Below are positions 10,345 to 20,760 of a DNA stretch of 31,650 nt, piece after piece; within the stretch, counting starts at the first letter, position 1; every line of letters begins with the position of its first letter. The stretch covers positions 437,807 through 469,456 of the forward strand of contig CDMY01000347.1 of assembly GCA_001179505.1 (NCBI GenBank). The letters are read 5' to 3'. The position numbers and the translations under genes were made by a program. A model generated the notes under the pieces. The model was not told the DNA's origin, made no database searches, and saw nothing but the letters and a program-made list of their open reading frames with translations. This DNA comes from Vitrella brassicaformis (taxonomy: Eukaryota > Sar > Vitrellaceae).

Positions 10345-11812
10345 ATGCCAGCCTTCGTCAACCCAGCTGTGTTCGTGCCACGGCGCGACTACCCAAGCGG
10401 CACCACCCCTCCCCTCAAGCTCCCCCTCATCAGCTCAACCGTCCCCCTGCCGGAAACGCACTCATTCGCGAAGACCCCAAGACAGGCCATCACCACCAGC
10501 CAAAGGGCCACACAGGAGCCCGCGACGCACAGCCCCGTCCTCGCTCAGCAGGCCGACATCGCCTGCAAATACCCGACGGGCTCGCGAGTGGTTTTTGGCA
10601 AGGCCATTCGGCGGGACGGCCGTGTGGGGATGGGCAGGGAGGGGCAATGTTGGCCTGGGCCGGGGGAGTACGACATGAATATAACGCCACTGGTGTCGCC
10701 GCGGGCGGTAATTCGGTTTGGCCGGTCGTGCCGGTTTGAATGGGAGGAGGGGCAAGGGCGGGAAGGAAGTCAACACGGCGAGAGGAGGCAGCAGCGTCCC
10801 GAGCCTTTGTCGTATGACCCGCTCACTGCATGGGCACGAGTGTGCGCACCGGGAGTGCCGGCCTATGGTAGGGACAGGGAGAGGGAGAGGGAGAGGGAGG
10901 GGTGAGAAACCATCTCCATGATTACGGTGGATGGTTTCAGGCCCTCTGCGTAACCGAGAGAGGCGGATGCCGTCAAGTGAGACAGAAGGCCCCGGCCCTG
11001 CCGCATATGTGACCGACAGCCAGCAGGTACCCACCCACCTACCCTACCTGTATGTGTCTATCTGTGTGCGCACAGACAGACAGACAGACAAACATACAAA
11101 CATACACACACTGCCTCATTGTGTTGTGTGCGCCGGGTGTGGTGTGGTGTGCTGTGGTGTGGTCTGTGTCCCTCCCTCCCTCCCTCCCCCCCTCTCTCAG
11201 ACCAAACGCATGACAGAGCCGCAGGCGCTGTTCCAGCCCTCATTTGTGAGCAGCAGCCACTCCACTGAGTGTGGGTGTTGTTGATGTGTTGATGTCACTA
11301 GCTAGCATCTAGGGATGTCTGTGGGTGTGGGTGTGGGTGTGTGCTGCAGAGGTTCGCCCGTTCCAGCCGGCTGGACTCGACTGCCGCCCGCCTGGCGGCT
11401 GGGCAGGGCTCCGGCCCGCACGCAGGACCAGGTCAGATATATGATGTGGTCAAGTGAATGAAATGAGAGCGACCATTACACACACACACACGTATACCAA
11501 GTCAACACGTCCATGCATCCATCCATCCATCAGGTGCACAGCAAATCCAATGTGTGTGTGTGTGCGGCTGTGGTGCCAGGTAGCTACAGTGTGCCGTCTA
11601 CGTTCCGAAGCTCCGACTTCACTCCGAGTGTCCGGGTGCCCAGAGGCAGGACACGGGCACAGGCCGGTGAGGGGGAGGGAGGGAGAGAGAAAGAGAGAGA
11701 GCGTCAGGGAGGCCGTGGGAAGGGGAGAGGGTTAGCAGCGACACAGACAGACAGACAGACTGACAGACAGAAAGGCCTCAGGCACTACGGGAAAACATTT
11801 GACGAAAACTGA
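10345..11812 (+). CDS. Sperm-tail PG-rich repeat (SHIPPO/STPG-like) protein
   Basis: Exons that keep phase: 10345-10867, 10941-11026, 11201-11245, 11350-11431 and 11580-11812 (about 322 aa). The last part may contain a further in-phase intron from 11667 to about 11773. The recognisable unit is the sperm-tail PG-rich repeat, of the form PGPGxY followed by a hydrophobic FG/F motif. Visible copies are PGPGEYDMN with FGRSCRF, GVPAYG, EGPGPAAYVTD and, created exactly by the splice of exons 4 and 5, AGPGSYSVPSTF. Proteins of this family bind axonemal or cortical microtubules in flagellates; that role is inferred here. The start is the first ATG of the frame. A competing donor at 10902 would cause an immediate stop, so the donor at 10868 is preferred. 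It is divergent from the NOT3-like gene and convergent with the AP2-like gene. Confidence 0.72.
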
Positions 11813-12389
11813 CTGACTGACGGACAGCAGCAAGTCTAATGAAGGCGTTGCTGCGTGTCTGTGTGTGTGTGTACGTCTGTGTGTGTGTCCGTTAGGTTGG
11901 TCTCTCTACTCGCGCCGGCCACTGCCCCCTCTCCACCACCACCACCACCCGGACGCCTCATCCCTCCCCGGCCCGTGCACAGCCCGACAGTACACCACTT
12001 TTTGATCCACACCGACACATACAAAGACAGACAGACAGACAGAGCCAGGTTATCGACGTGTGGTGTGTGTGGGGTGGGGTGGCGAGTTATCTAGCTAGAT
12101 GAACAGACGGACAGACAGGCGAGTGTGTTGGCTACGAGAAGAGAGTAGAAGCCACAGACAGACACGAGTGTTGTGTGTGTCCATGTGTGTGAAAAGCACT
12201 CTTGCTCGTTCGGCTGCTGGCTTTCGAGGCGGTCAGTCTGTCCATCCATCCATCCATCCGTCTCTCCGTATCTACGTCCCCCCGCCCGCCACCGATGGAA
12301 AAAATCAGTGCACCCACACCCACACACCACACACCGCACACACAGCCGTCCACTGCATACATACGTCTGGTCGATTGGATTGCTCGAAT
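11813..12389. other. Convergent intergenic region, simple repeats only
   Basis: This lies between the SHIPPO-gene stop on the plus strand and the AP2-like gene stop on the minus strand. It contains (GT)n near 11860-11888, (GACA)n near 12025-12042 and (CATC)n near 12241-12260. The frames running through it are repeat translations. 3' UTRs of both genes are expected here. I see no further gene. Confidence 0.65.
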
Positions 12390-15300
12390 TCAATCCTGCT
12401 CCTGCTGTGCCTCTGGCTGCTGGTGCTGGTGCTGGTGCTCGCCGCCGCCGGCCGTGTGCTGCTCCTGCTGCTGCTGGTAGGGGTGGTGGTGGTGGTGGTG
12501 CTGGTGCTGCGCCTCCATTGCGGCCTGGCTGAGCTGCTGAGCCGTCATGGCGGACTGTGCGTTGCGCAAGACCTCCGGCAGCATCGACAAAGCCCAGGGG
12601 CCGGGGTGCATGTGCTCGCCACCTGAGACATATGCCGACAGACAGACAGACAGACAGATGGATGGATGGATGGATGGCACACAGAGATGGGGGAGTGTGT
12701 GTGTGTGTGTGTGTGTGAGGGAGAGGGTACATACCCTCTCCGTTGACGGCGCCGGAGGGGTCGAGGCTGTAGCCGTCATAGCCCCCGCTGCCGCCATGGC
12801 AGATGAAGCGGTGGGCGTTGACCGCTGCGGCGCCTGTCTCTGCACCGCACCCATACACATCCATCCATCCCCCCGTGCTGTGCTGTGATTCACCCACGGG
12901 TGGGTCAGCCCAGCCCCCCACGCACGCACTCACCCGAGTAGCCCTGCTCAATGACTTCGTCGGCCGCCATGAGGGGGTGGTCCGTCGTCCGCCGAGTGCG
13001 GCGGCCCTTCTGCCCACAAAGACACACACACACACACAGAGAGAGAGAAAGAGAGACCACATTTCATTCATGTGTGTGTGTGTGCGGGCCATCCCATCCA
13101 CACACGCACCAACGCACCAACGCACCTTTCTCTCCTCCTTCGGCTGGACTTTCGCCTTTGGCTTGGGTTTGGGCTTGGGCGTCTTGCGAGGCTTCTCGGC
13201 CCGCCCGACGATGGGACGCGGCTCGGCGTTCTCGCTGACCTCTACGTCCACTGTGCCCTCGCCGTCAAGACCTCCACGCACACCCACACCAACACCGCCC
13301 CCACCACCAGCCACAGATCTGGTCAACAAGTGGACACACAGGCGGGTGTTCCATGTGTGTGTGGGTGTGGGTGTGGGTGTGGGTGTGTGGGGTGTTGCGC
13401 TGCGTACACGCCCTGTGCGATTTCGGTTGAGTCCTCCCAGTCGTCCCACTGCATGCGGCGCTGCTGGTCACGCACACGAATCTGAATCAATCGCACCATA
13501 CCAGACCAGACCAAGAACACACACACAGAGGATTGATGTGTGTGTGGATTTATTTGTGGATGTGTGGGTGAATGCAATCTCATTCTCTTGCTTACCGCCT
13601 CTTTGAAGGCCTGACGCACGCCGTCCTCCGTGAACTCTGACGGCCTGCACACACACACACACACACACAGGTGCAGTGCAGTACAGCAATGCTGGGCGCT
13701 TCCGTCTGTGTGTGTCCCCCTCCCCCTCTATGCTATGCTACGACTCCCGCACACACCTGACTGGTCTCATGATCTGGTAGCTGCCCGACTGGCGCCAGAC
13801 ATTGTTGCCCTCCTTGCGAGCTTGCTGCACGGCAGTGCAGTGCACCAGCGCACCCACACCCACCCCAGGCACACACACAAGGTCGTTTCATTCATTCTCT
13901 GTCCGTCCGCCAGGAGAAGGCACGCACCCACCCACATACCTACCTACCTGCAACATCTGTGTGACTTCCTGGCTGCCCATCTGGGCGGGGTGGATGGTGC
14001 CGACCCACACGTGGTAATACCTGCAGGCCCACACCCATACACACACATACAAACAAGACACACGTGACTTTAGTCCTTTGTGTCTGCTGTGACAGCGTGG
14101 GTTTGGTGTGTCTGTCTGTGTGTCTGTCTGTGTGTCTGTCTGTGTGTCTGTCTGTGTCCGTGTGTGGAGGGAGGGTATACCCGCGAGGGTGCCAGTGCAA
14201 GCCCAGGACGCCCCTGCGCATGCGAGACTTGGGTCGCAGAGGTCCACCGCCGCCCTCCTCGCCCTCACCGTCCTCCTGATGGATGGATGGATGTGGCCAC
14301 ACACGTGTGCTGTGCGCGCGTGGTGGGTCTGTCTGTCTGTCTGTCTGTTCTGTGTTCGCCGTGGAGTGAGTGGATGAGTCCATGTGGCCTACGCGTTTCT
14401 TGGGCTTGCGCTTCCGCTGCGGCGGGGGCATTTGCTGTCGTATTAGCATGCACACACACACACACGAGTGGTGGGTATGTGTGTGGCTGGCTGGCTGGCT
14501 GGCTGGCTGGCGGGCTGATTCACTCAGCTGCGCGTACCTCTAGGCGCCTCCTGTCAATCTCGCGCTGCTCGTCCAGCAGGGACTTGGCGAACTGACAGCG
14601 TGTCCATGGGGATGTGTGTGTGTGTGTGTCTGTGCGAGCAAGCAACGGCCGGACCTGGTTGAGCTCTTCGTCTCTGAGGATCCTCCGTGACGTCAGGGCA
14701 GACAGGCCGTCACCTGCAGGCACACACACGGCCGAGAACGCACCAAGGCGTGTGTGTGTGTGTGTGTGTGCGCGAGTGCACCATACCATCGTCAGGGCGT
14801 GGCAGGATGCGACGGCTGTTGGACGAGTCGCCTGCACCACACACACACACACACACACCGCGCGCGCGCGCGCACACACACAGATGCACACACAGACGGT
14901 CATCTGTGTGTGTGTGTGTGTCGCCGCCCGCCCGCCGTCCACCTGGTCGCTTCCGCGTCTGTCGTTTCTTCTGCGGCTGCGACGCCTCCCGGTCCCCCGC
15001 AATCGCCTGTTGAGCCGCGTACAGCTGCATGAACTCAGCTCCGGGGATCTGCATGCCTGCACACACACACACACACACACACATGGATGGATGGATGGAT
15101 GGATGGACACACAAGTGTGGCGTGGCGTGTTGTGTGATGTCGTGGGTGAATTACCGGCGGCAAGGTACTGCTGGATGGCCGCTTCGTCGTAGCCCCAGCC
15201 CGCCATGGCCTCCGTGCCGAAAGCATATCCCATCGCCGCCAAATACTATATGTCAGTCACACAAACACACACAGGTTTGCAGGCCGGTAGCTGTACCTCT

Positions 15301-18300
15301 CTCTCGCCCTCCCCGTGTCTCTGTGTGAGTACCTGTGCCTGCTGAAAGGCGTACCCCTCCAGCCCGGTCATCTGGTCGGCAGCAGCGGCAGCAGCAGCAG
15401 CTGCTGCTGCAGCGGCTACAGCGGCACTCTCGCCCTCGCCCTCGTCCTTGGTAAGCAACGGGTCTGCGAGCGTCATCCATCAACCACATGTGATTGATGT
15501 GTCTTTCCTCTCTGTATTGTGTGGGCTGCTCTCCCTGTGTGTGTGGGGGGGGGGAGGGAGGGTGGGTGGGGGAGGGTGGGGGAGGGTGAAGTGAATGCGC
15601 CTACATCCGGTGGGAAGGAGTGCGTGTGGCAGCCCCAGCGCCTGTGCGTGCGGCGGGAGACCACTATCGACCATCACACGAGCAGCAGCAGCCTGTCCAG
15701 TCCACACACACACACACACACATTGAGTACCCACCCACCCCATCTGGACACAACACAAGCTCACCGCAGCTGCAGCGGCCTCGTGGCCCTGTGCGTCGAG
15801 TTGTCCCTCGTCGTTGGCCGCATTGGCGCCCTCGTCGATGCCGTCGCCATGTGCCGAGCTGCTGGCCTCCTGCCGGCCGCCCTGCCCGCCTCCCATGTAC
15901 CCTGGCGACGAACCACCACCCCTGCAGCAACCAACACAGGTTGACAAGGAGAGAAAAACAGGATACAGGATTGTGTGTGGCAGGGTGGGTGAAGGGCTGG
16001 GTGGACTGTTTAGGTACGTACGATCGGGCCAGCATAGAGCTGCGGAGGAAGTCCTTGAGCTGCTTCTTGGGCGGAGACGGATCTGGCCAGCCATGCGAGT
16101 GAATCGAATGCACGCACTCACTGTATGTCTCTGTCTGTCATATCTTCCCGTCAGATCCCCCCCCCACACAGCCACTCACTAACCAGCTCGCTCACCTTTG
16201 GCACGGCCGCTATCGAGCGACAGAGGTGCGAAGGGCGGAGGCACGTCGCCACCATCTGGTATCATTCACACCACACACACACACAGGTGCACACAATGTG
16301 TGTGTGTGTGTGTGTATGCAGGGTGCCTGCCGACTGACTCACCGATGCTACTGGATGCCACGGCGTGCGATGGGCTCATCAACGATCGCTTCGTCTTGTC
16401 CTTATTGCCGCGGTAGTGAGCCGCCAAAGCCGGAACTGCACTCAACACACACAACACACACAGCATAGCACAGCACAGCACATGCAGGTCAACAAGAGGT
16501 GGGGCCCCGGTGGGGTTATGTGCTTATTGACTGACCGAGTCGCTGTTTGGGCGGTCGTCCGGCGAGGGGCAGCTGCTGGTCCTGCGAGGCCACGAGAGCG
16601 CCGCTGCTCGAGGCTTGCTCCTACACCATACCACAACCACCACACACACAGACACAGACACAGACATGGGCGTTGCACTTGATGGTGTGTGGTGGGTTAC
16701 CTACCTGTCCTTCTGTGTCGTCTTTGTGTCGCTTTGGCTCCTGGAACATGGCGAGGCAGTCGACGATGGCACTGGGGGCGGCAAAGGAGCAGCAGGGAGG
16801 GAGGGAGAGATGCCATCTGTGTGAGTGGGGGGTGTCTGTGTGTGTGTACCGTTTTGGCTGAGTAGCTCTGCCAATACACAGACGTCCACAGACGGGACGG
16901 GCAGATAAATAGCACAAGAACACACACACACACACAGAGATGCTGGTGTGGTGGTGTAGTGTACGCGACATGCCCACCTCTCTCTCATGCTGGGCGTGAG
17001 CCCCTCCCCCTCGCTCTCGCTGTCGCTGAATCAACAGCCACACCATCACCATACATACCACACCCCATCCATCTAGATTTCCGTCCCTCCCGAGCTCTCC
17101 CACACGCACCAGTAGCCGAACTCGCTGGCCTTGTTCTTCTTGCGATTGGTCGATTCTCGTGCGTTGCTGTGTCCCCCGCTCTGCCCAGCAACGGGCGGCA
17201 GGGAGGGCGGCTCCAGGGGGGGCATGCACAGCAGCTGGCGAATGAGGGGGTAGTGGTCTGAACGATCAACGATGCACGCACACACACACACACANNNNNN
17301 NNNNNNNNNNNNNNNNNNNNNNNNNNNNNNNNNNNNNNNNNNNNNNNNNNNNNNNNNNNNNNNNNNNNNNNNNNNNNNNNNNNNNNNNNNNNNNNNNNNN
17401 NNNNNNNNNNNNNNNNNNNNNNNNNNNNNNNNNNNNNNNNNNNNNNNNNNNNNNNNNNNNNNNNNNNNNNNNNNNNNNNNNNNNNNNNNNNNNNNNNNNN
17501 NNNNNNNNNNNNNNNNNNNNNNNNNNNNNNNNNNNNNNNNNNNNNNNNNNNNNNNNNNNNNNNNNNNNNNNNNNNNNNNNNNNNNNNNNNNNNNGGAAGG
17601 AGGGGGGTTGCGCACCCATTTCCTGCATGTTGTGCGTCTGGTTGGTGGGCTTGGGGCAGCTCCAGACCATGGCGTGGTGACACCCCGACAGCCCGCAGGC
17701 GACGCTGCTCAAGTCAGGCAGACCTGCACTCAACACACACAGCCACACACACACAGCGCCATGCCATCCACCCAGAGTATCTGTGTGAGTTGATGAGTGC
17801 GTGTGTGCGTGTGCGTGTGTGCTGACTGACTGTTCTTGACGAGTAGGACGTCCCCGCTGTTGATGGCGACCTTGACCACACTGTCGGTCTCGAGCAGACG
17901 GAAATGGGGAACCGTAAACACACCTGCGTCGTGCCACCGGACAGCACAGCACATCCAGGTGAGGCGTGTACGTGTGTGTGTGTGTGTGGCGGTGCAGTGC
18001 AATGTACCACTTCCACCGACGGGTACGATCACTCTGTAGGTGCCGTCCATCTCGCCCTCGCCGCCCATCCACCCCTCTAGCGATACGTGCAGGCAGCACG
18101 ACGGCCACAGCGAGCCCCACGAGTACCTGCCAGCCACGGATACAGCACAACACAACACACACGCCACAGCGGGTAGGCTTCTCGGCTTCTCGTCGAGTAC
18201 ACATCAGTCATGTGTGCACACAGCTGTGCGTACGGAAACGAAAGTGACGAGTTGTGGATGGCGTGAGCTGTGGCATTCTCACTCATCGCCACCTGTTTGT

Positions 18301-18315
18301 TGTCACACGCATCAT

Positions 18316-18347
<32 letters not shown>

Positions 18348-19245
18348 GAGCGTGGCCACGTCTGTGTGGCTGTGTGTGTCGTGTGGGCCGTTGTCGACCT
18401 GGTTAGCGATAGGGAGTGTCCTCATGGCAGCGAGGGGCATCTTCTTGCTCTCCACGTCCACCACACCAGACTCCTGTGACACAATTAACACCAGACCAAC
18501 GCACACACACACACACCAGATCCAACCATCCATCCATCCATCCTCCCTCCCCCTCCCCCTCCCTCTCCCTCTCCCACCCACCAGTTGCTGTGTCTGCGGG
18601 ACTGTCATCCGCTGCAGCGCCATGACGAACGTGTTCTTGAGCTGCTCCACCAACGGCTGGCACGCCTCCACAAACGCCCGGACGTGAGGCGCCGACTCTG
18701 CACCCACCCACGACACACGACATACGACACACGTCACACACACTTGGGTGTGATGGTCTGTCTACCCTGCCCCGCTGCGTGTCTGTGTGACTGACGTACC
18801 TGCCCCGCCCACAGCCCCGCCAACGCCCACACCCACAGCGGCCCTCATGAGGGGGGATTCCTCACACGCGGGAGGGAACTGGGTGAAGGTAAAGCCGAGG
18901 GAGAGGGGCGACAGCGGAGAGGGCACCGCCTGGATCAGCGACTCCACATCTGCAGACAGAAACCACACCATACATCGACCAGACAACACAACATACACAC
19001 GAGCTGGCTCACCGGCCAGCTCCTCTCATGCTCTCACCGTTGGCGAGTTTCTGTATGAGGTTCTCGGTGACTCCGCCCCTGACCACCTGGAAGACCACCT
19101 GGCCGCCCTCGGTCACACCCACCGCGTCGCGCCTCTCGCCCTCTCCCCCCTCGCCGCCCAGCAGCCCTCCCTCCTGACCTCCACTGGCATGCAAACCCAC
19201 ATAGAACACCTCACACATACGAGACTCCGACGGCTGGTCCTCCAT
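12390..19245 (-). CDS. 34-exon gene: unrecognised N-terminal half, basic AP2-like DNA-binding candidate C-terminal half
   Basis: Exons in sense order: 19245-19038, 18949-18800, 18697-18582, 18473-18399, 18292-18234, 18126-18008, 17923-17831, 17723-17616, 17257-17110, 17025-16978, 16867-16850, 16771-16705, 16620-16536, 16435-16343, 16255-16196, 16082-16022, 15921-15765, 15692-15605, 15463-15333, 15245-15155, 15056-14943, 14831-14787, 14713-14655, 14591-14538, 14434-14393, 14275-14181, 14020-13948, 13824-13757, 13644-13596, 13481-13408, 13318-13126, 13009-12934, 12839-12735, 12622-12390. Every junction has GT/AG ends and keeps phase (about 1,084 aa). The N-terminal 350 residues look folded but I do not recognise them; exon 8 has a Cys/His cluster, CGLSGCHHAMVWSC. 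Then come disordered linkers, a poly-Ala tract (exon 19) and basic patches (QKKRQTRKRP, QRKRKPKKR). Residues of about 780-865 (exons 26-30) read RRGVLGLHWHPRG, YYHVWVGTI, then FTEDGVRQAFKEA. This resembles the strands and helix of an AP2 domain with an enlarged middle. The tail is Lys/Pro-rich, then His/Gln-rich. A transcription-factor role is inference. The start is the only ATG opening exon 1. Confidence 0.75.
12640..12718. repeat. Compound (GACA)n-(GGAT)n-(GT)n microsatellite in the last intron of the AP2-like gene
   Basis: Three different simple repeats follow each other within one intron: GACA units to about 12657, GGAT units to about 12677, then GT units at about 12697-12718. On the gene's sense strand the GT tract becomes (CA)n close to the donor. 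Confidence 0.85.
14109..14156. repeat. 12-bp tandem repeat, four exact copies, inside an intron
   Basis: The unit TGTCTGTCTGTG repeats exactly four times in the intron between exons 26 and 27 of the AP2-like gene. It is a higher-order unit built from GT and GTCT microsatellites. Confidence 0.85.
15391..15410. repeat. 20-bp perfect palindrome inside the poly-alanine coding tract
   Basis: The plus strand reads (GCA)3G followed by its exact reverse complement C(TGC)3. It lies in exon 19 of the AP2-like gene and codes part of the run of about 13 alanines. The palindrome arises because GCA/GCT-type alanine codons switch half-way through the tract. Confidence 0.8.
17295..17594. other. Assembly gap of 300 N within an intron
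   Basis: 300 consecutive N. It sits between exons 8 and 9 of the AP2-like gene. Exon 8 leaves one base and exon 9 supplies two, so the reading frame joins without any missing exon. A phase-neutral exon inside the gap cannot be excluded. The left flank is a (CA)n tract, which probably broke the assembly. The round number suggests a placeholder length. Confidence 0.95.
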
Positions 19246-19786
19246 TGCCCGACACAGGGAGCTGCTCTGCCGGCCTGTGCGGGGCGGGAGGAGCCTTGGC
19301 TACTCAACGAACGGTGTGGGCGAGGTTCCTCACGGCCTGGGCGACCTGATGGGTGTCGGAGTGTGCGGCAACGGGCGATCCTCGGAAAGTGTCTCGGGGA
19401 GCGCACGCGGCGTGTCGGATGGCCCTTGGCACGGTCCTTCTCTTTTTATTCGACTCCCAGCGCCGCGTTTACTCTGCAGTAAACAACTCTTCCTCCCCCG
19501 AGTTAGGGAGGAGTCAGAGCGGAGCGCGAAACGGATTACCGCCCTGCCAAAATTACAACAAACCCCCATTCAATGGTCAATGGTCAATGTGACACCACAC
19601 ACACTGTGTCTGCACCAGACGGGTCGGTCCAGTAGAATGGCCGTCTTCCCCCGTCAAACCGTCGATATGTATTACATATATATGTACAATCATCGCACCG
19701 CACGGCACCGCACCGCACCGGACAGCAGCGTACTCGTGCTCGTGTGTGAGCCTGTCTGCCGTCTGTCCTTCGTTGCGTTGCTTCCT
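19246..19786. promoter_or_regulatory. Intergenic region: promoter side of the AP2-like gene, 3' side of prefoldin 6
   Basis: 541 bp lie between the minus-strand prefoldin 6 stop and the minus-strand start of the AP2-like gene. It contains an inverted repeat GTTTACT-CTGC-AGTAAAC at 19467-19484, a second pair CCTCCC/GGGAGG at 19492-19497 and 19506-19511, a palindrome TACATATATATGTA at 19673-19686, and GCACC-type short repeats at about 19693-19720. The inverted repeats lie 220-270 bp before the AP2-like start and are candidate regulatory sites. No gene is visible. Confidence 0.5.
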
Positions 19787-20396
19787 TCATGTGGCAGCCG
19801 TCTGCGTGTTGGCCTGCGGCTGGGCTGCCTGTTGCTTGGCGCTCTCAAAGGCAGCCACCTGACACGGACACACACACACAGACAGGTGGTCGGAGGCGTG
19901 GATGGATGCTTCTATGCACTTCTGAGTATGTGTGTGCTGGAGTGGACGCAAAGGCACAAGCAGGAGTGGCGCGCGCACCTTTTGCTCGCACTCCTTGAGT
20001 GTGGTCTGGAGGCCCTCCACAATCGACCCGGCACGCTCACTGCAGGCAGACAGACAGACAGACAGACAGACAGCGGCCGACAAGCAGCATAGCAGCCACA
20101 CACAGACAAAGATGGACAGATGGATGTACAGGCCAGGCCAGGCGATATGCAGCGCCACGCATGTGTGGCAGGGCAGGGCACGGCACGGCACGGTGCGGGT
20201 GTGTGCGTTTGTGTGCTGGTGTTGGTTCTCTCTCGTGTGGTGTGCACACCGCACGCACGTAGGGCACGCACATTTCCTTGTCGATGTAGTCGAGCCTCTT
20301 GTCGACTTGCGTCTTGGCTTCGTCGATGGGCTGCTTGACCAGCAGCGGCCCCACCAACTTGTACACCTCTGCGTCGCTCTCAAGACACCCAAACTC

Positions 20397-20435
<39 letters not shown>

Positions 20436-20760
20436 CGAGGAACGACCGGATGAATGAGCGGATTGATGAATGGCATTCGCATCAGTGTGTGCGTTGGTCA
20501 GTCAGCTGTCCATCCCATGCATCAGATTACGCATTACCTCTTTGACCATCTTGTTTTCGCTCTGCTGCTGGATGAGCTTCTCGCGATTCATCAAAGCCTC
20601 GCGAAGCGCTGCGCACACTCACACGTGACACACACAGCAGCAGCATTCCTCCATCTCGGTGCAAGAGAACCGAGTGAGCACCTTCTTCAGTTTTCTTATA
20701 GAGTTTGACGATCTCCTGTAGCTCCTTCTCAGATGGCGCACTCACACCCTCGGACGCCAT
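19787..20760 (-). CDS. PFDN6: Prefoldin subunit 6 (beta-type prefoldin)
   Basis: Five exons, sense order 20760-20682, 20608-20538, 20396-20272, 20039-19979, 19858-19787. All introns are GT-AG and in phase, giving 135 aa, close to the usual size of about 125-130 aa. Prefoldin is the hexameric jellyfish-shaped cytosolic chaperone that hands unfolded actin and tubulin to the CCT chaperonin; subunit 6 is one of its four beta-type subunits. The diagnostic central block is clear: ENKMVKEEFG, then VYKLVGPLLVKQ, then DKRLDYIDKEI, flanked by coiled-coil helices (KELQEIVKLYKKTEE at the N-terminus and ERAGSIVEGLQTTLKECEQK after the hairpins). The C-terminal tail is Ala/Gln-rich. The start opens directly into the first helix. 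It lies head-to-head with PSMD9 across 88 bp. Confidence 0.95.
20046..20072. repeat. (GACA)n microsatellite in a prefoldin 6 intron
   Basis: Uninterrupted GACA repeat directly beside the acceptor of exon 4. On the sense strand it is a CTGT tract serving in place of a polypyrimidine stretch. Confidence 0.85.
20400..20428. repeat. (CA)n microsatellite at an intron acceptor of prefoldin 6
   Basis: Uninterrupted CA repeat of about 28 bp. On the sense strand it is (GT)n running straight into the acceptor AG of exon 3. Confidence 0.85.

Noticed and set aside
10902-10940. Alternative donor GTGAGA at 10902 in the SHIPPO gene
   Set aside because: Using it puts a stop codon four codons into the next exon. 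The donor at 10868 keeps the frame and the PG-rich repeat.
12091-13449. A 452-codon minus-strand open frame with runs of Thr-His, Pro-Ser-Ile-His and Cys-Val
   Set aside because: It reads straight through several introns of the AP2-like gene and consists largely of translated microsatellites. Spliced exons give a consistent protein in other frames.
14100-14160. Regularly spaced repeats that could look like a CRISPR array
   Set aside because: These are contiguous microsatellite-derived tandem units without unique spacers, inside a eukaryotic intron.
15605-15692. Initially taken as intron because it lies between microsatellites
   Set aside because: Phase bookkeeping needs an exon here: it enters at phase 0 and leaves one base, exactly as required by the next exon. 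I therefore kept it as exon 18.
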